51,850 nucleotides of DNA, from the NCBI GenBank assembly GCA_027002995.1, contig JALWZB010000093.1, positions 1-51,850 on the forward strand. The letters run 5' to 3'. Each line of letters opens with the position of its first letter. Positions within the stretch are counted from its first letter, which is position 1. The position numbers and the translations under genes are program-made. Below the pieces are notes generated by a model. It was not told the DNA's origin. It was given only the letters and a program-made list of their open reading frames with translations, and did not search any database. This DNA is from Desulfurococcales archaeon (GTDB taxonomy: Archaea > Thermoproteota > Thermoprotei_A > Sulfolobales > NBVN01). Shown piece after piece: positions 34,501-44,341 of this stretch.

Positions 34501-34654
34501 CTTCAGTAGCGAATATTAGGCAGTCAAACTTGAGTAAAGTAAGTTTTTGATGCTAATCCTTCACACCAAGTTAAGTAAAGCTAGCTTGAAGGAAGCCCCT
34601 CCTCAGCCATGGCAATTCCATAACCTCTCCTCTCCCATCCTTTCAAGAGGTGCA
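34501..34654. other. Intergenic stretch left of the iorAB relic
   Basis: About 150 nt after the RAM-domain gene. The listed 77-residue plus-strand ORF starting at 34547 crosses into the iorB relic on the other strand and is not supported. A few more iorB-derived bases may extend here, but I cannot align them. Confidence 0.4.
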
Positions 34655-35262
34655 TCAGCTTCCATTAATCCGCTTAAGCATGGCTACATTAGCCTTCCTG
34701 AGAACGGTGCTCGGATGAGGTATTCTATTAGTACAGCAGCCCTGCGGAGGCAAGCTCACAAACTCCAGCATCCCTGCTAGAATCCTAACATGAACATGTT
34801 AGCTCCTGTAGGGTTACCAAGCTTAATTGCCTCCTCAGGGGTCTGAGGGTTTAAGTACAGGTATATAGGCATGCACACCATATAACCTGGTTGTCTTGTT
34901 CATTCTGACTGCTCCACATACTCGGTCATCAGCAGTTACCTACCACGAAACTCTCCCTTACACCTGTATATGCTGAACTCATCAGTAGATCCGTAGCTAA
35001 GTTAAGTCCCACATGCTTCATCGCAACGAGCGACTTAACGCCGCAACCATTTCGGGCGTTAAGACACTTCAAACGCCACTTTCCCGTTGACACTCTACTC
35101 AACGTAAAATTCCTAGCTTGTCCTTTACTTTAAGGAGGGATTTCACGATCTCAGAGGAGGGGGCTTCCGATACGCAATAGCTAAACCCGCACCCCCTTCA
35201 AGAGCCCCTCTGGCTATCGCCTCATTTCCTAGCATTAGTATAGAGCCTTCTCTTTTTCTCAA
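34655..35262 (-). pseudogene. Decayed iorA-iorB relic (indolepyruvate:ferredoxin oxidoreductase)
   Basis: On the minus strand from TTG 35262, translation gives LMLGNEAIARGALEGGAGLA, the N-terminus of IorA. After a frameshift comes [16 protein letters not shown], then YVE(stop)[10 protein letters not shown] where IorA has YVEWSVNEKVAFEV. Further shifts give [20 protein letters not shown], then PSMWSSQNEQDN and YGVHAYIPVLKPSDP, all matching IorA in order. The relic then jumps to EEAIKLGNPTGANMFMLG and PSTVLRKANVAMLKRI, which resemble the IorB C-terminus. At least four frameshifts, in-frame stops and a large internal deletion show it is dead. Confidence 0.88.
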
Positions 35263-35324
35263 TGTTGTACTTGCCTATGAAGAAGTTTATGGGGATTTAT
35301 ACTGTTTAAGCAATTTATTTTTCT

Positions 35325-36929
35325 TTACTTCCTTGAGGCGGCAGCGAGTAATCCTTCGAATACTGGTGAGGGGCTGAGGGGCCTACTCTTAAATTCTGGG
35401 TGTGCTTGAGTGCCTAGGTAGAACTTAGAATCCTTAAGCTCCATTATTTCAGCTATACAGTCATCGCTAGTGCCGCTTACTATGAATCCGTGGTCTTGGA
35501 ACTCATCAATGTAATCTGGGTTGACTTGATATCTATGGCGGTGCCTCTCAAATATTATTTCTGCGCCGCCGTAGATCTTGTGTGCTAGCGTACCCGGAAC
35601 CAACTTTATGGGTCTTGCGCCAAGGCGCATAGTACCGCCTAGTACTTTAACGTTCCTCTGAATTTCCATTAAGTCTACTACCGGGTAGGGAGTGTTAGGA
35701 TCTATCTCAGTGCTGTTTGCGTCCTTATACCCTAAAACATTCCTAGCGAACTCAACAACCATTACCTGTAGCCCGAAGCATATTCCGAGCACGGGTTTGC
35801 CTGATTCTCTTAGCTCCTTTACAGCCTTTATCTTGCCCATTAGTCCCCTCTTACCGAAACCTGGTAGCACCACAGCGCAGTCTATGTCTTCAGGGATTTC
35901 TTTAGGGTCTATACGACCCCGTTCTATGTCTGTGGCCTCAAACCACTTTAGAATGGGCTTTAGGTTCAGTTTTGCGGAAGCATGCTTCAATGCTTCAATT
36001 ATGCTTAGGTAGCTGTCCCTTAACTTCGTGTACTTGCCTATCATACCTACTCTTATGGGTTCAGATGCGGTCTTAACCCTCTCCACGAACTCTTTCCAAG
36101 CGGTTAGGTCCGGCCTATTTAACTTGATTCGTAGCTTGTCGCTAATTACATCAAGTATTCTCTGCCTATGCAGGACTAGAGGTACTTCATACACGGTCTC
36201 AACGTCTGGATCACTGAATATCGCTCTCTCAGGTACGTTCCCGAAGAGCGATAATTTCTTGCGAGCTTCAGCGCTAAGGTGCGTGGGTGATCTAGCGACG
36301 AGGATGTCTGGCTGAATACCTATCCGGCGTAATTCTTGGATGCTATGTTGTGCTGGTTTTGTCTTCAGTTCGCCTGTGGTGGTTAACTTGGGTACTAAGA
36401 CTACGTGAGCGAAAAGCGTATTAGTTTCTCCTAACTCAAGCCTTAATTGCCTGGCGGCTTCTAGGAAGGGTAATCCTTCAATGTCGCCTACAGTGCCCCC
36501 GATCTCGACTATGGCAACGTCGGTTTCCTGCTCCCTTGCTACGTCAAGGATTTCCTCCTTGATCTCGTCGGTGACATGTGGTATTATCTGAACGGTCTGA
36601 CCTAGGTATTCACCTTTTCGCTCCTTCCCTATTACGGTGGAGTAAACCTTTCCCGTTGTTATGTTGTTCCTCTTGCTTAGGTTGATATTAAGGAACCTTT
36701 CGTAGTGCCCTAAGTCAAGGTCCGTCTCCCCACCGTCCTCTGTTACGAATACTTCCCCATGCATGTAAGGATTCATCGTCCCTGCGTCAACGTTAACGTA
36801 AGGATCAATCTTTATTGCTGTAACCGATAGCCCTGAAGCTTTGAGCAATAACCCTAGAGAGGCTGTTACGACCCCTTTGCCGAGCCCTGAAAGCACGCCT
36901 CCCGTAACGAATATCAGCTTGAGCGCCAT
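35325..36929 (-). CDS. pyrG: CTP synthase
   Basis: Converts UTP to CTP using glutamine. The synthetase domain starts [30 protein letters not shown] with P-loop and shows [38 protein letters not shown]. The C-terminal class I glutamine amidotransferase has LPGFGKRG and the nucleophile elbow GICFGLQVM, with AHPEFKSRP at the end. The usual length of about 534 is reached from ATG 36929; the track adds three residues from GTG 36938. It follows nnr by about 30 nt on the same strand. Confidence 0.96.
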   Translation of the reverse strand: MALKLIFVTGGVLSGLGKGVVTASLGLLLKASGLSVTAIKIDPYVNVDAGTMNPYMHGEVFVTEDGGETDLDLGHYERFLNINLSKRNNITTGKVYSTVIGKERKGEYLGQTVQIIPHVTDEIKEEILDVAREQETDVAIVEIGGTVGDIEGLPFLEAARQLRLELGETNTLFAHVVLVPKLTTTGELKTKPAQHSIQELRRIGIQPDILVARSPTHLSAEARKKLSLFGNVPERAIFSDPDVETVYEVPLVLHRQRILDVISDKLRIKLNRPDLTAWKEFVERVKTASEPIRVGMIGKYTKLRDSYLSIIEALKHASAKLNLKPILKWFEATDIERGRIDPKEIPEDIDCAVVLPGFGKRGLMGKIKAVKELRESGKPVLGICFGLQVMVVEFARNVLGYKDANSTEIDPNTPYPVVDLMEIQRNVKVLGGTMRLGARPIKLVPGTLAHKIYGGAEIIFERHRHRYQVNPDYIDEFQDHGFIVSGTSDDCIAEIMELKDSKFYLGTQAHPEFKSRPLSPSPVFEGLLAAASRK

Positions 36930-36961
36930 CAACACCACGTCGTTGATTCTGTTATCTGGGG

Positions 36962-38494
36962 TTATGAGTTTAGTGCATGCTTAAGCTCTTTGTATTTCCT
37001 TGAAAAACCCAAAGGATCTTTCAAGATTTGAGGAACGTACTTCAATATGTTTAGCGGTGATGCCTTACCCTCCTGCATGTAAGCGTACTCACCGGCAATA
37101 GCATTGGTGAACGCGGCTACGCAGGCAGCCCTAAAGGGGTCCTTAGTCCTAACTAAGGCAGTTGCTAATATACCGGCTAATACATCCCCGGTACCACCAC
37201 AACTCATATCTTGATGACCGACACCAATCCTTAACTTGTAACTCCCCGTCGGTGACGCAATAACGTCTACGGGTCCTTTCAGGAGTATGTTTGCCCTGTA
37301 CTTCCTAGAGATTTCTAGGGCTATGGCAACTCTTTCATCAACGCTCTGAGGATGAAGGCTCCTCCGTAGCAGTACTGATGCTTCACCTAGATGAGGCGTA
37401 AGTACTAAGGTCACGTTCTCAGGTACATCAATGCTAGGTAATACTTTCAGCGCATCGGCATCAAGCACTAAGGGTACACTTAACTCGCTGGCAAGTTTCA
37501 GTAGGTTCTCAACGAAGCCTGCCGTCTCGTCGTGAAGGCCTAGTCCCGGCCCAGCAACTATCACGTCGATCTTACGTATGAGGCCCTGCTTCTTCAGAAT
37601 GCTTACGTGATCTGCGTTCAAGTGATCTCCCTTAAGTGGTACTCCTAGAATCTCAGGGCTGAATCTATGGCTTAACACTTCCTCAAGCGATGCGAGGAAC
37701 ACTAAGTCGGCGCCCGCGTACCACGCCCCAAGCGCCGTTAGCCATGGTGCCCCCACAAACTCCTTCGAGCCAGTGAATACGAGAATGCGTCCTCCATCAC
37801 CTTTCTTCGCGTCACGCTCCTTGGGTTTAAACCATACAGCAACATCCCCTGGCCCCACAGCCTCGAAGGCGTTCTTTGGTGTACCTATGTTAACAACCAC
37901 TAGCTTACCCACGTACTCTGTGGCTTTAAGGAGGCCAGGCTTTACTGTTGCCATTGTCACCGTTATGTCAGCCTTAACAGCATCTCCAGGTACCTCCCCG
38001 GTATCTGGGTTGACACCGGAAGGTACATCTATAGATACCTTTAAGCCCTGCGACGAATTAATTGATCTTATGGCGTAAGCAACATCCCCGCGGGGTGCGC
38101 CGCGAACACCCGTTCCAAGCAACCCGTCAATAATTACATCCTCAGAGAACTGCTGCCCTAAGGAGTAGCGAGTGATTCTAACACCCCTAAGGTTCTTGAG
38201 CACCTCGAAATTAGCTGCAGCATCTTCATTCCTAATCACTTTACTGGTTAAGTACACGTTAACCTGAAACCCGTGATTCAGTAAGTGCCTCGCAGCGACG
38301 AAAGCATCACCCGCCTTCCCGCCAGAACCAGCTACTACCGCAACGGTATGAGGACCCTCCCCCACAGCGTCAACTATCACACGGGCTACTCCAGCCCCCG
38401 CATTCTCCATCAGAAGCCTTGTTGGAACACCCCAGAACTCCGAATTCAGGTCCGCAGCCCTCATCTCGGCAACCGTCAAAACACGCGGGTGCAT
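36962..38494 (-). CDS. nnr: Bifunctional NAD(P)H-hydrate epimerase/ADP-dependent dehydratase
   Basis: Repairs hydrated NAD(P)H, which forms fast at high temperature. The N-terminal YjeF epimerase domain (about 1-215) has [31 protein letters not shown] and [18 protein letters not shown]. The C-terminal ribokinase-like dehydratase (about 225-510) has [41 protein letters not shown] and [19 protein letters not shown], with the catalytic Asp in GTGD. The fused two-domain form is normal. Divergent from reverse gyrase across a palindromic TATA box. Confidence 0.95.
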   Translation of the reverse strand: MHPRVLTVAEMRAADLNSEFWGVPTRLLMENAGAGVARVIVDAVGEGPHTVAVVAGSGGKAGDAFVAARHLLNHGFQVNVYLTSKVIRNEDAAANFEVLKNLRGVRITRYSLGQQFSEDVIIDGLLGTGVRGAPRGDVAYAIRSINSSQGLKVSIDVPSGVNPDTGEVPGDAVKADITVTMATVKPGLLKATEYVGKLVVVNIGTPKNAFEAVGPGDVAVWFKPKERDAKKGDGGRILVFTGSKEFVGAPWLTALGAWYAGADLVFLASLEEVLSHRFSPEILGVPLKGDHLNADHVSILKKQGLIRKIDVIVAGPGLGLHDETAGFVENLLKLASELSVPLVLDADALKVLPSIDVPENVTLVLTPHLGEASVLLRRSLHPQSVDERVAIALEISRKYRANILLKGPVDVIASPTGSYKLRIGVGHQDMSCGGTGDVLAGILATALVRTKDPFRAACVAAFTNAIAGEYAYMQEGKASPLNILKYVPQILKDPLGFSRKYKELKHALNS

Positions 38495-38527
38495 ACAGTA
38501 TCCCCGCTTTCCTTATGAGGTAGAGGT

Positions 38528-38535
38528 CTTATAAG
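38528..38535. promoter_or_regulatory. Palindromic TATA box CTTATAAG between nnr and reverse gyrase
   Basis: The single CTTATAAG in this 78-nt gap predicts starts near 38504 (minus, ten nucleotides before the nnr ATG) and 38558 (plus, about 15 nt before the reverse gyrase ATG). Both leaders are short, as is common here. The palindrome is identical to the one at alba-1. Confidence 0.6.
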
Positions 38536-38572
38536 GTGCCTTCAAGTAACAACCTTCACACAGGTATTTAGG

Positions 38573-41500
38573 ATGATCATCAAGGGTATGTGCCCTAACT
38601 GTGGAGGGCCAATAACGGAGAAGAGGCTGCTTGCTGGGTTACCCTGCAATAGGTGCTTACCGGAGAGGGAGGTTAAACGCGTAAGAAGCTTAGGATTAAG
38701 GAAAGTAATCTCCGACCTAGGGCGCGTAAAGGGACTAATAGATGCGTTCCTCCTTGAGGATGAGTTGGGGGACTTTGAAGAGTTCTTCAATAAACTAACG
38801 GGGAAGAGGTTCTGGAGTATACAGCTGGCATGGGCCAGAAGAATGTTGGCGGGAGAGTCCTTCGCACTCATCGCGCCGACAGGTGTCGGAAAGACTACAC
38901 TCCTTCAGGTCTACGCGATCTTCAAGGCACATAGAGGTGAGAGAGTTCTGTATATAGTACCTACCAGGGAACTAATGAAGCAGGTGGTATCCTCCCTGAA
39001 ATCGCTTGGTGAAGGATTAGGCGTGACGGTATTTGATTCAACGACCTTCAAGAGGAGTGAACAGAACAACACTGGTAAACGTGTGGACGTGCTGACACAC
39101 GCGTTCCTCTTCCGCAATAAGGACTTATTCCAGGATGTTAGGTATGGGTTAGTGATCGTAGATGACTTCGATGCGCTACTGAAATCATCCTCCCTAATAG
39201 ACCTAATATTAAAGACATTAGGCGTAAGGGAGAAAGCAATAGAACTAGCTCGCAAGATAGTCACGCTTAAGTCCGAGCTCCTTTTCTACAAGTACGCTGG
39301 TAACGAGGAGCGTGCCGAGGAGATTAGCAAGAAACTCTATGACGTTGAGCTTAAGTTAGCGGCGGAGCTAGATGTGAGTAGTGTAGGGCAGTTACTAATA
39401 GCGAGTGCCACAGGCAGGGCGAAGGGAACTAGGATAAAGATCCTCCGGGAGTTACTAGGTTTCGAAGTTGGATCAATAATGGATTACTTACGTAATATCG
39501 TTGAGGTAATTACGCCTTACGACGAGGACAGGTTAGTTAAGGTACTTAAGGAGTTGGATGGAGGCACGCTAGTATTTGTAAGTAAGGAGATCGGCGTAAG
39601 TGGCGCTAAGAAACTTGTAAGTACCTTAGTGAAACATGGAATTAAGGCATCACTTGCAACATCGAGGAAAGCATTAGAGCTACTAAAGAGTGGGGAGGCC
39701 GAAGTACTTGTCGGTGTCGCGACATACTACGGGATATTAACTAGAGGAATAGATGAACCGCTACTAATATACAACACAGTATTTATTGGTGTGCCCAAGT
39801 TTGAGTTCGACTTACGATCAATGCTAGAGAACCCTAGATCCTTCGTGAGAACACTCATTGAGGCATCAGGGAAGGGATTCATGCTTGGTGAGGAGGAGAA
39901 GGAACTCGTGAGGATCTTAACTAAGTTAAGCCCAGGGAAGATCAAGGTGTTGCAGGCAGGGATAAAAGGGTATGTTGAGTTGGAGGGTTTCCTAGCAGAG
40001 ATTAAGGAGAGAATTCAACGCACTATACCTAAGTTAATGAAGTTCATCTCCACGTATGTAAGGGAACATGGGAAATTCGTCAGCGAGTCCTATGTCATCA
40101 TTAGCAAGAGGGGTAAGCTCGTCGTCAGAATACCTGACGTAATGACGTATATACAAGCATCTGGCAGGTGTAGCAGGTTATTCAAGGGCAGAATGACGTT
40201 AGGGCTGTCAGTGATATTTTACCTTGACGAGGACATTCTCAACATATTTCGGAAGAAGTTACGGAACTATGTTGCCTCCTACAACCCGATCCCGTTAGAG
40301 AATGCTGACCTCAACGAGATAAAGAGGAAGCAGAGGGAATCAAGGAGCGGCGCTGGCGAAGGCATGGACGTGAATAAGATTAAGTCGGTGTTAATAGTCG
40401 TTGAATCACCTACTAAAGCAAGGACTATTTCAAAGATGTTTGGTAGGCCCGGACGAAGGTACCTAGGGGAATACGTTGCGTATGAGACCGTGATTACACT
40501 AAACGATAAGGTCTATGTAGCGACGATAGCTCCGACCCTGGGACACATACTTGACTTACAAATAAACGGTGGACTTCACGGTATAAGGAAAGCCCAAACT
40601 GGTTTGACGCCAGTGTACTCGACAATTAAGAGGTGTGCCGACTGCGGTTATCAAACCACGGATGAAATAGATAGGTGTCCGAGGTGCGGCTCTACGAGGA
40701 TACGTGACAGCAAGAAGATCGTGGATGCACTCAGAAAGCTTGCGAGGGAGGCTGACATGGTGTTCCTTGCCACGGATCCCGATGATGAGGGAGAGAAAAT
40801 CTCTTACGATGTGTACTTACTGCTTCGCCCATACGTCAACGTGTTTAGACGCATAGAGTTCCATGAAGTGACTAGGCAGGGCTTTCTCAAAGCTCTACTG
40901 AATCCGAGGGACATAGACCTAAGGAGAGTTGATGCTCAAATCGTAAGGAGAGTTGACGATAGATTAATAGGTTTCGAGCTAAGCGCGGTCCTCAAGGAGA
41001 GACTGGATAGATACTGGCTCGGCGGAGGAAGGGTGCAGACACCCGTCCTTAAGTGGGTGGTAGACCGATACAGGCAGTACATTGACTCGAAAGGATACTT
41101 ACTAATAATCACGCTACCAGAGAGACTACGCATTAAGTACTTCACGAAGGACAAGGATGTAGCGGAAAGGATTCTCCGTCACGTTGCATCTGAAGGGGTA
41201 ACCCTAGAATTGATCGAGGAGTACGAGAAGGAGCAGAATCCACGCCCGCCATACACTACCGATACGCTACTCTTTGATGGAGTAAGGGTACTTAAGCTGA
41301 GCCCAGGTAAGGTAATGAAGATTGCGCAGAACCTCTTCGAGCTCGGTTATATAACGTACCATAGAACTGACAGCACTCATGTCTCTGCTACGGGGATCGA
41401 GATTGCGAAGGAGTACTTAATTAAAGAAGGGTATGGCTCTGACATACGTCCTAGATCCTGGGGAGGCGAAGGGACACACGAGTGTATAAGGCCGACCAAG

Positions 41501-42202
41501 CCCCTGAAGAGTCTCGATGAGGTCGAAGACCTAGGGTTCATGTCATTCAGTAACTTAACGTGGTACCATAAGAAGCTGTATGAGCTGATATTCCGCAGAT
41601 TCATAGCTTCGCAAATGACTCCGGCAAAGCTACGTGTCCGCAAGTTTAGGGTAATGCTTGGTGACGTGGAACTTCACGTAGAAGTGCCTGTTGAAATAAT
41701 CGAAGAGGGCTTCATGAAAGTACTTCCAGAAAGGGTCTACGAGTACCTCGCACAAGGAAAGGTATTCAGGTTTAGCGAGAACATAGAGTCCAAAGTAGTA
41801 CGGGCATCAGAGGTATCACTCTACACGGCGTCAGATGTAATCAGAATAATGAGGGAGAAGAGAATAGGGAGGCCTAGCACGTACGCGAAGGCAGTTGAGA
41901 ATAACATGCGCCATGGTTACGTCATAGCCTCCAAGAAGAGACTATACCTAATACCTACGAAACTCGGTATGGAGGTTGTGGACTTAGTAAGTAGATATTA
42001 CCCAGAGTTAAGTGACGTAAAAGCTACGAGAGAGTTAGAGGCGTTATTGGATCTCGTAAGAGAGGGTAAGATAAGCAGGAAGAGTGCTCTAATCCTACTG
42101 CTGAGTGACATTGTACGGATTAGGGTGGGCCGCGAACTCATGATGGCCTCAGAGGAGTTGTCAGCAGTGCCGGAAGCTCAGGCAAGTGCGGAGGCACTGT
42201 AA
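38573..42202 (+). CDS. rgy: Reverse gyrase
   Basis: Hyperthermophile-specific topoisomerase that introduces positive supercoils. The 1209-residue protein has an N-terminal zinc finger (CPNCGGPITEKRLLAGLPCNRC). The helicase-like half has Walker A APTGVGKTTLLQVYAIFKA and IVDDFDALL; QASGRCSRLF lies in the motif VI region. The topoisomerase IA half has ESPTKARTISKMFG, a second zinc finger CADCGYQTTDEIDRCPRCGS, the acidic ATDPDDEGEKI and the catalytic Tyr in YITYHRTDSTH. Both zinc sites are complete, so the enzyme looks intact. Single gene with its own promoter. Confidence 0.98.
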   Translation: MIIKGMCPNCGGPITEKRLLAGLPCNRCLPEREVKRVRSLGLRKVISDLGRVKGLIDAFLLEDELGDFEEFFNKLTGKRFWSIQLAWARRMLAGESFALIAPTGVGKTTLLQVYAIFKAHRGERVLYIVPTRELMKQVVSSLKSLGEGLGVTVFDSTTFKRSEQNNTGKRVDVLTHAFLFRNKDLFQDVRYGLVIVDDFDALLKSSSLIDLILKTLGVREKAIELARKIVTLKSELLFYKYAGNEERAEEISKKLYDVELKLAAELDVSSVGQLLIASATGRAKGTRIKILRELLGFEVGSIMDYLRNIVEVITPYDEDRLVKVLKELDGGTLVFVSKEIGVSGAKKLVSTLVKHGIKASLATSRKALELLKSGEAEVLVGVATYYGILTRGIDEPLLIYNTVFIGVPKFEFDLRSMLENPRSFVRTLIEASGKGFMLGEEEKELVRILTKLSPGKIKVLQAGIKGYVELEGFLAEIKERIQRTIPKLMKFISTYVREHGKFVSESYVIISKRGKLVVRIPDVMTYIQASGRCSRLFKGRMTLGLSVIFYLDEDILNIFRKKLRNYVASYNPIPLENADLNEIKRKQRESRSGAGEGMDVNKIKSVLIVVESPTKARTISKMFGRPGRRYLGEYVAYETVITLNDKVYVATIAPTLGHILDLQINGGLHGIRKAQTGLTPVYSTIKRCADCGYQTTDEIDRCPRCGSTRIRDSKKIVDALRKLAREADMVFLATDPDDEGEKISYDVYLLLRPYVNVFRRIEFHEVTRQGFLKALLNPRDIDLRRVDAQIVRRVDDRLIGFELSAVLKERLDRYWLGGGRVQTPVLKWVVDRYRQYIDSKGYLLIITLPERLRIKYFTKDKDVAERILRHVASEGVTLELIEEYEKEQNPRPPYTTDTLLFDGVRVLKLSPGKVMKIAQNLFELGYITYHRTDSTHVSATGIEIAKEYLIKEGYGSDIRPRSWGGEGTHECIRPTKPLKSLDEVEDLGFMSFSNLTWYHKKLYELIFRRFIASQMTPAKLRVRKFRVMLGDVELHVEVPVEIIEEGFMKVLPERVYEYLAQGKVFRFSENIESKVVRASEVSLYTASDVIRIMREKRIGRPSTYAKAVENNMRHGYVIASKKRLYLIPTKLGMEVVDLVSRYYPELSDVKATRELEALLDLVREGKISRKSALILLLSDIVRIRVGRELMMASEELSAVPEAQASAEAL

Positions 42203-42232
42203 TACAGAACAGATGATGTTCGACGATGTTCA

Positions 42233-42496
42233 CTAATAGATTCTCTCTATTAGTATCTCGATAAACGACACTATCCTGCCTCTAACCTCATTACTTCCTA
42301 TCCGAACATCCACAAGCTTTAGGGCGTCACCCATACGCTCCTTTAGTGCATTATACAATGCCACAGCTTTAGAGATGTTATTGCCTCTCCCACGTATCAA
42401 CACCTGTCGATATCCCTGGTTGAATAGTATTGCTGCCGAAACTATGTAATCCCCCAAAGGCCTATTACCAACGCTTATCTCACCGCGCTCACTCAT
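42233..42496 (-). CDS. Alba paralogue 2
   Basis: 87-residue Alba-superfamily protein: NRPLGDYIVSAAILFNQGYRQVLIRGRGNNISKAVALYNALKERMG, ending SFIEILIERIY. Only part of the Alba-1 sequence pattern is kept, and the usual N-terminal Lys pair is replaced (GNRPLGDY). In Sulfolobus, Alba-2 heterodimerises with Alba-1 and changes DNA packing; the same role is plausible. The gene converges on reverse gyrase with a 30-nt gap; CTTTTAAAG upstream is a likely TATA box. Confidence 0.9.
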   Translation of the reverse strand: MSERGEISVGNRPLGDYIVSAAILFNQGYRQVLIRGRGNNISKAVALYNALKERMGDALKLVDVRIGSNEVRGRIVSFIEILIERIY

Positions 42497-42610
42497 AAAT
42501 AACCCCCAAGTATTTTAATGAATAACTTTAAAAGTCGTGGCCTACCTAGTACAGGAAACTCACCTAAAACTTAAATTAGGAGGCATTAGGTTAGACTGTA
42601 GGTGTGGACT

Positions 42611-42862
42611 ATGGCAATCCAGAGAAGCGAGAGTCCTCTAAGGACTCTGAGGTCGTCCGTCAATAAGGACGTATTAGTTAAGATTAAGGACGGGAACTCA
42701 TATTATGGCAGGCTAATAATGACCGACCCCACAATGAACGTAGTCATGACTGACTGCGAGGAAATTTCCGACGAAGGAGGAGAGCCCATAGCTAGGTACG
42801 GCACCGTGCTAATCAGAGGAAGTCAGATCCTCTACATAATAGTTGACTACCACAAGCAGTAA
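42611..42862 (+). CDS. Sm-like archaeal protein (SmAP/Lsm)
   Basis: RNA-binding ring-forming protein. The Sm1 motif is VNKDVLVKIKDGNSYYGRLIMTDPTMNVVMTDCEEI and the Sm2 motif is YGTVLIRGSQILYIIV. The track start is GTG 42602; ATG 42611 follows TAGGTG and begins MAIQRSESPLRTL, so I prefer it (83 residues). An AACTTAAATTA box near 42569-42580 predicts transcription just upstream. Independent of the divergent Alba-2 gene, which has its own box. Confidence 0.93.
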   Translation: MAIQRSESPLRTLRSSVNKDVLVKIKDGNSYYGRLIMTDPTMNVVMTDCEEISDEGGEPIARYGTVLIRGSQILYIIVDYHKQ

Positions 42863-42991
42863 CCCTACTGACTTTCATCCGTCATTGCTACGTGACGTTG
42901 TTTATAGTTCAACGGTAGTGTTAAGTAGTTTCATCAGAAATAAGGAAAGCTTTAATTTCATACGTCCCCCCTCTGAAATTAGGTATGCAAA

Positions 42992-44218
42992 ATGCAGGGG
43001 AGAAACATACGTGTGGAGGCCGTTTCCTGGACGCCAGTTGAGGAGCAGATGGTAGAGCTTGTTGAGAGGAAAGGTATTGGTCACCCGGACTACATAGCAG
43101 ATGCGGCTTCTGAGGCATCTAGCGTTATTCTCTCAAAATACTACCTTGAGCACTACGGATACATCCTTCACCACAACCTCGATAAGGTTCTGCTTGTCGG
43201 GGGTCAGGCAAAGCCTGTCTTCGGTGGCGGAGAAATCCTTCACCCAATGTACATAATAGTTGCTGGCAGGGCAACGGAATACGTCATTAGCAGGGATGGT
43301 GAAATAGAGAGAATTCCGGTCGGGACACTCATTATAGGGGCTGTTAAGAACTGGATAAAGAAGAACTTCCGTTTCCTCGATCCAGAACGTCATGTCATAG
43401 TAGACTACATGATAAGGAGCGGAAGTTCAGACCTTGTAGGGGTCTACGAGCTAGGCAAGAAGGCCAAGCCATTAGCTAATGACACAAGCTTCGGCGTAAG
43501 CTTCGCACCGCTCTCAACGCTGGAAACTTTAGTCCTAAAGACCGAGCGTTTCCTTAACTCCAGGGAATTCAAGGAAAAGCTACCTGAGGTTGGAGAGGAC
43601 ATTAAGGTCATGGGACTAAGGACAGGGAAGAAAATAACGCTGACGATTGCGGCAGCCATGATATCCTCACTAATACCTGATATGGATCATTACCTATCGG
43701 TGAAAGAGGAAGTCTTGAACAAGGTGAGTGACTTAGCATCTAAGATAGCGCCTGACTATGAGGTCGAGGTTCAAGTTAATACAGCGGACAAGCCTGATAA
43801 GGGGATAGCCTACATAACCGTGACGGGAACGTCGGCAGAGCACGGAGACGATGGAATGACAGGCAGGGGCAATAGGGCTAATGGACTAATAACTCCCCTA
43901 AGACCCATGAGTCTCGAAGCAACGGCAGGAAAGAACCCTGTCAGCCACGTTGGTAAATTATATAATGTATTAGCCATGAGGATAGCTAATAGAATAGCTA
44001 ATGAAGTTCCGAAGGTTCGTGAGGTTTATGTGGAGATACTATCAAAAATAGGTCACCCAATAGACTTACCTCAGGTAGCGGTGGCGAAGATACTTCCAGA
44101 GGATCCAGCATCATTCCTCTCCATGAAGTCGGACGCAGAATCAATAATTAACGAGGAGCTTGAAAATATAACGAAGCTAACGGAACTTATAGTCAATGGA
44201 CAGGCAATGCTGTTTTAG
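42992..44218 (+). CDS. mat: S-adenosylmethionine synthetase, archaeal type
   Basis: Makes SAM from Met and ATP. Archaeal MATs differ from bacterial MetK. Here [76 protein letters not shown] and [17 protein letters not shown] are archaeal-family signatures. At 408 residues it is full length. SAM is used by several proteins in this window, including KsgA. A C/D box sRNA lies between its stop and the rio2 gene. Confidence 0.96.
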   Translation: MQGRNIRVEAVSWTPVEEQMVELVERKGIGHPDYIADAASEASSVILSKYYLEHYGYILHHNLDKVLLVGGQAKPVFGGGEILHPMYIIVAGRATEYVISRDGEIERIPVGTLIIGAVKNWIKKNFRFLDPERHVIVDYMIRSGSSDLVGVYELGKKAKPLANDTSFGVSFAPLSTLETLVLKTERFLNSREFKEKLPEVGEDIKVMGLRTGKKITLTIAAAMISSLIPDMDHYLSVKEEVLNKVSDLASKIAPDYEVEVQVNTADKPDKGIAYITVTGTSAEHGDDGMTGRGNRANGLITPLRPMSLEATAGKNPVSHVGKLYNVLAMRIANRIANEVPKVREVYVEILSKIGHPIDLPQVAVAKILPEDPASFLSMKSDAESIINEELENITKLTELIVNGQAMLF

Positions 44219-44235
44219 TAATCAAACCGCTCAGC

Positions 44236-44304
44236 CGCCAGTGATGAGTGAAACCGGGTCTGACACCTCAAAGTTAAAGTGATGAGGGGTCGGTGGCTGA
44301 GATT
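44236..44304 (+). ncRNA. C/D box guide sRNA
   Basis: All four boxes are perfect and correctly spaced. C is GTGATGA (44241-44247), then a 12-nt guide GTGAAACCGGGT, D' CTGA (44260-44263), a 15-nt spacer, C' GTGATGA (44279-44285), an 11-nt guide GGGGTCGGTGG, and D CTGA (44297-44300). The core is 60 nt, typical of archaeal sRNAs that guide 2'-O-methylation by Nop5-fibrillarin-L7Ae. A weak TTTTAG box about 27 nt upstream or processing from mat mRNA could provide the 5' end. Targets would pair as ACCCGGUUUCAC and CCACCGACCCC; I cannot identify them. Confidence 0.85.
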
Positions 44305-44341
44305 TTTAGTTCATTACACTCCTCATTAAAGGGTTAAGGAA

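Noticed and set aside
34547-34780. 77-residue plus-strand ORF
   Set aside because: It lies antisense to the iorB part of the relic, which explains the open frame; no start signals or family features.
42902-43118. Minus-strand CTGATGA near 42930 upstream of mat as a C/D sRNA
   Set aside because: No matching D box at a workable distance; only box C-like sequence is present.
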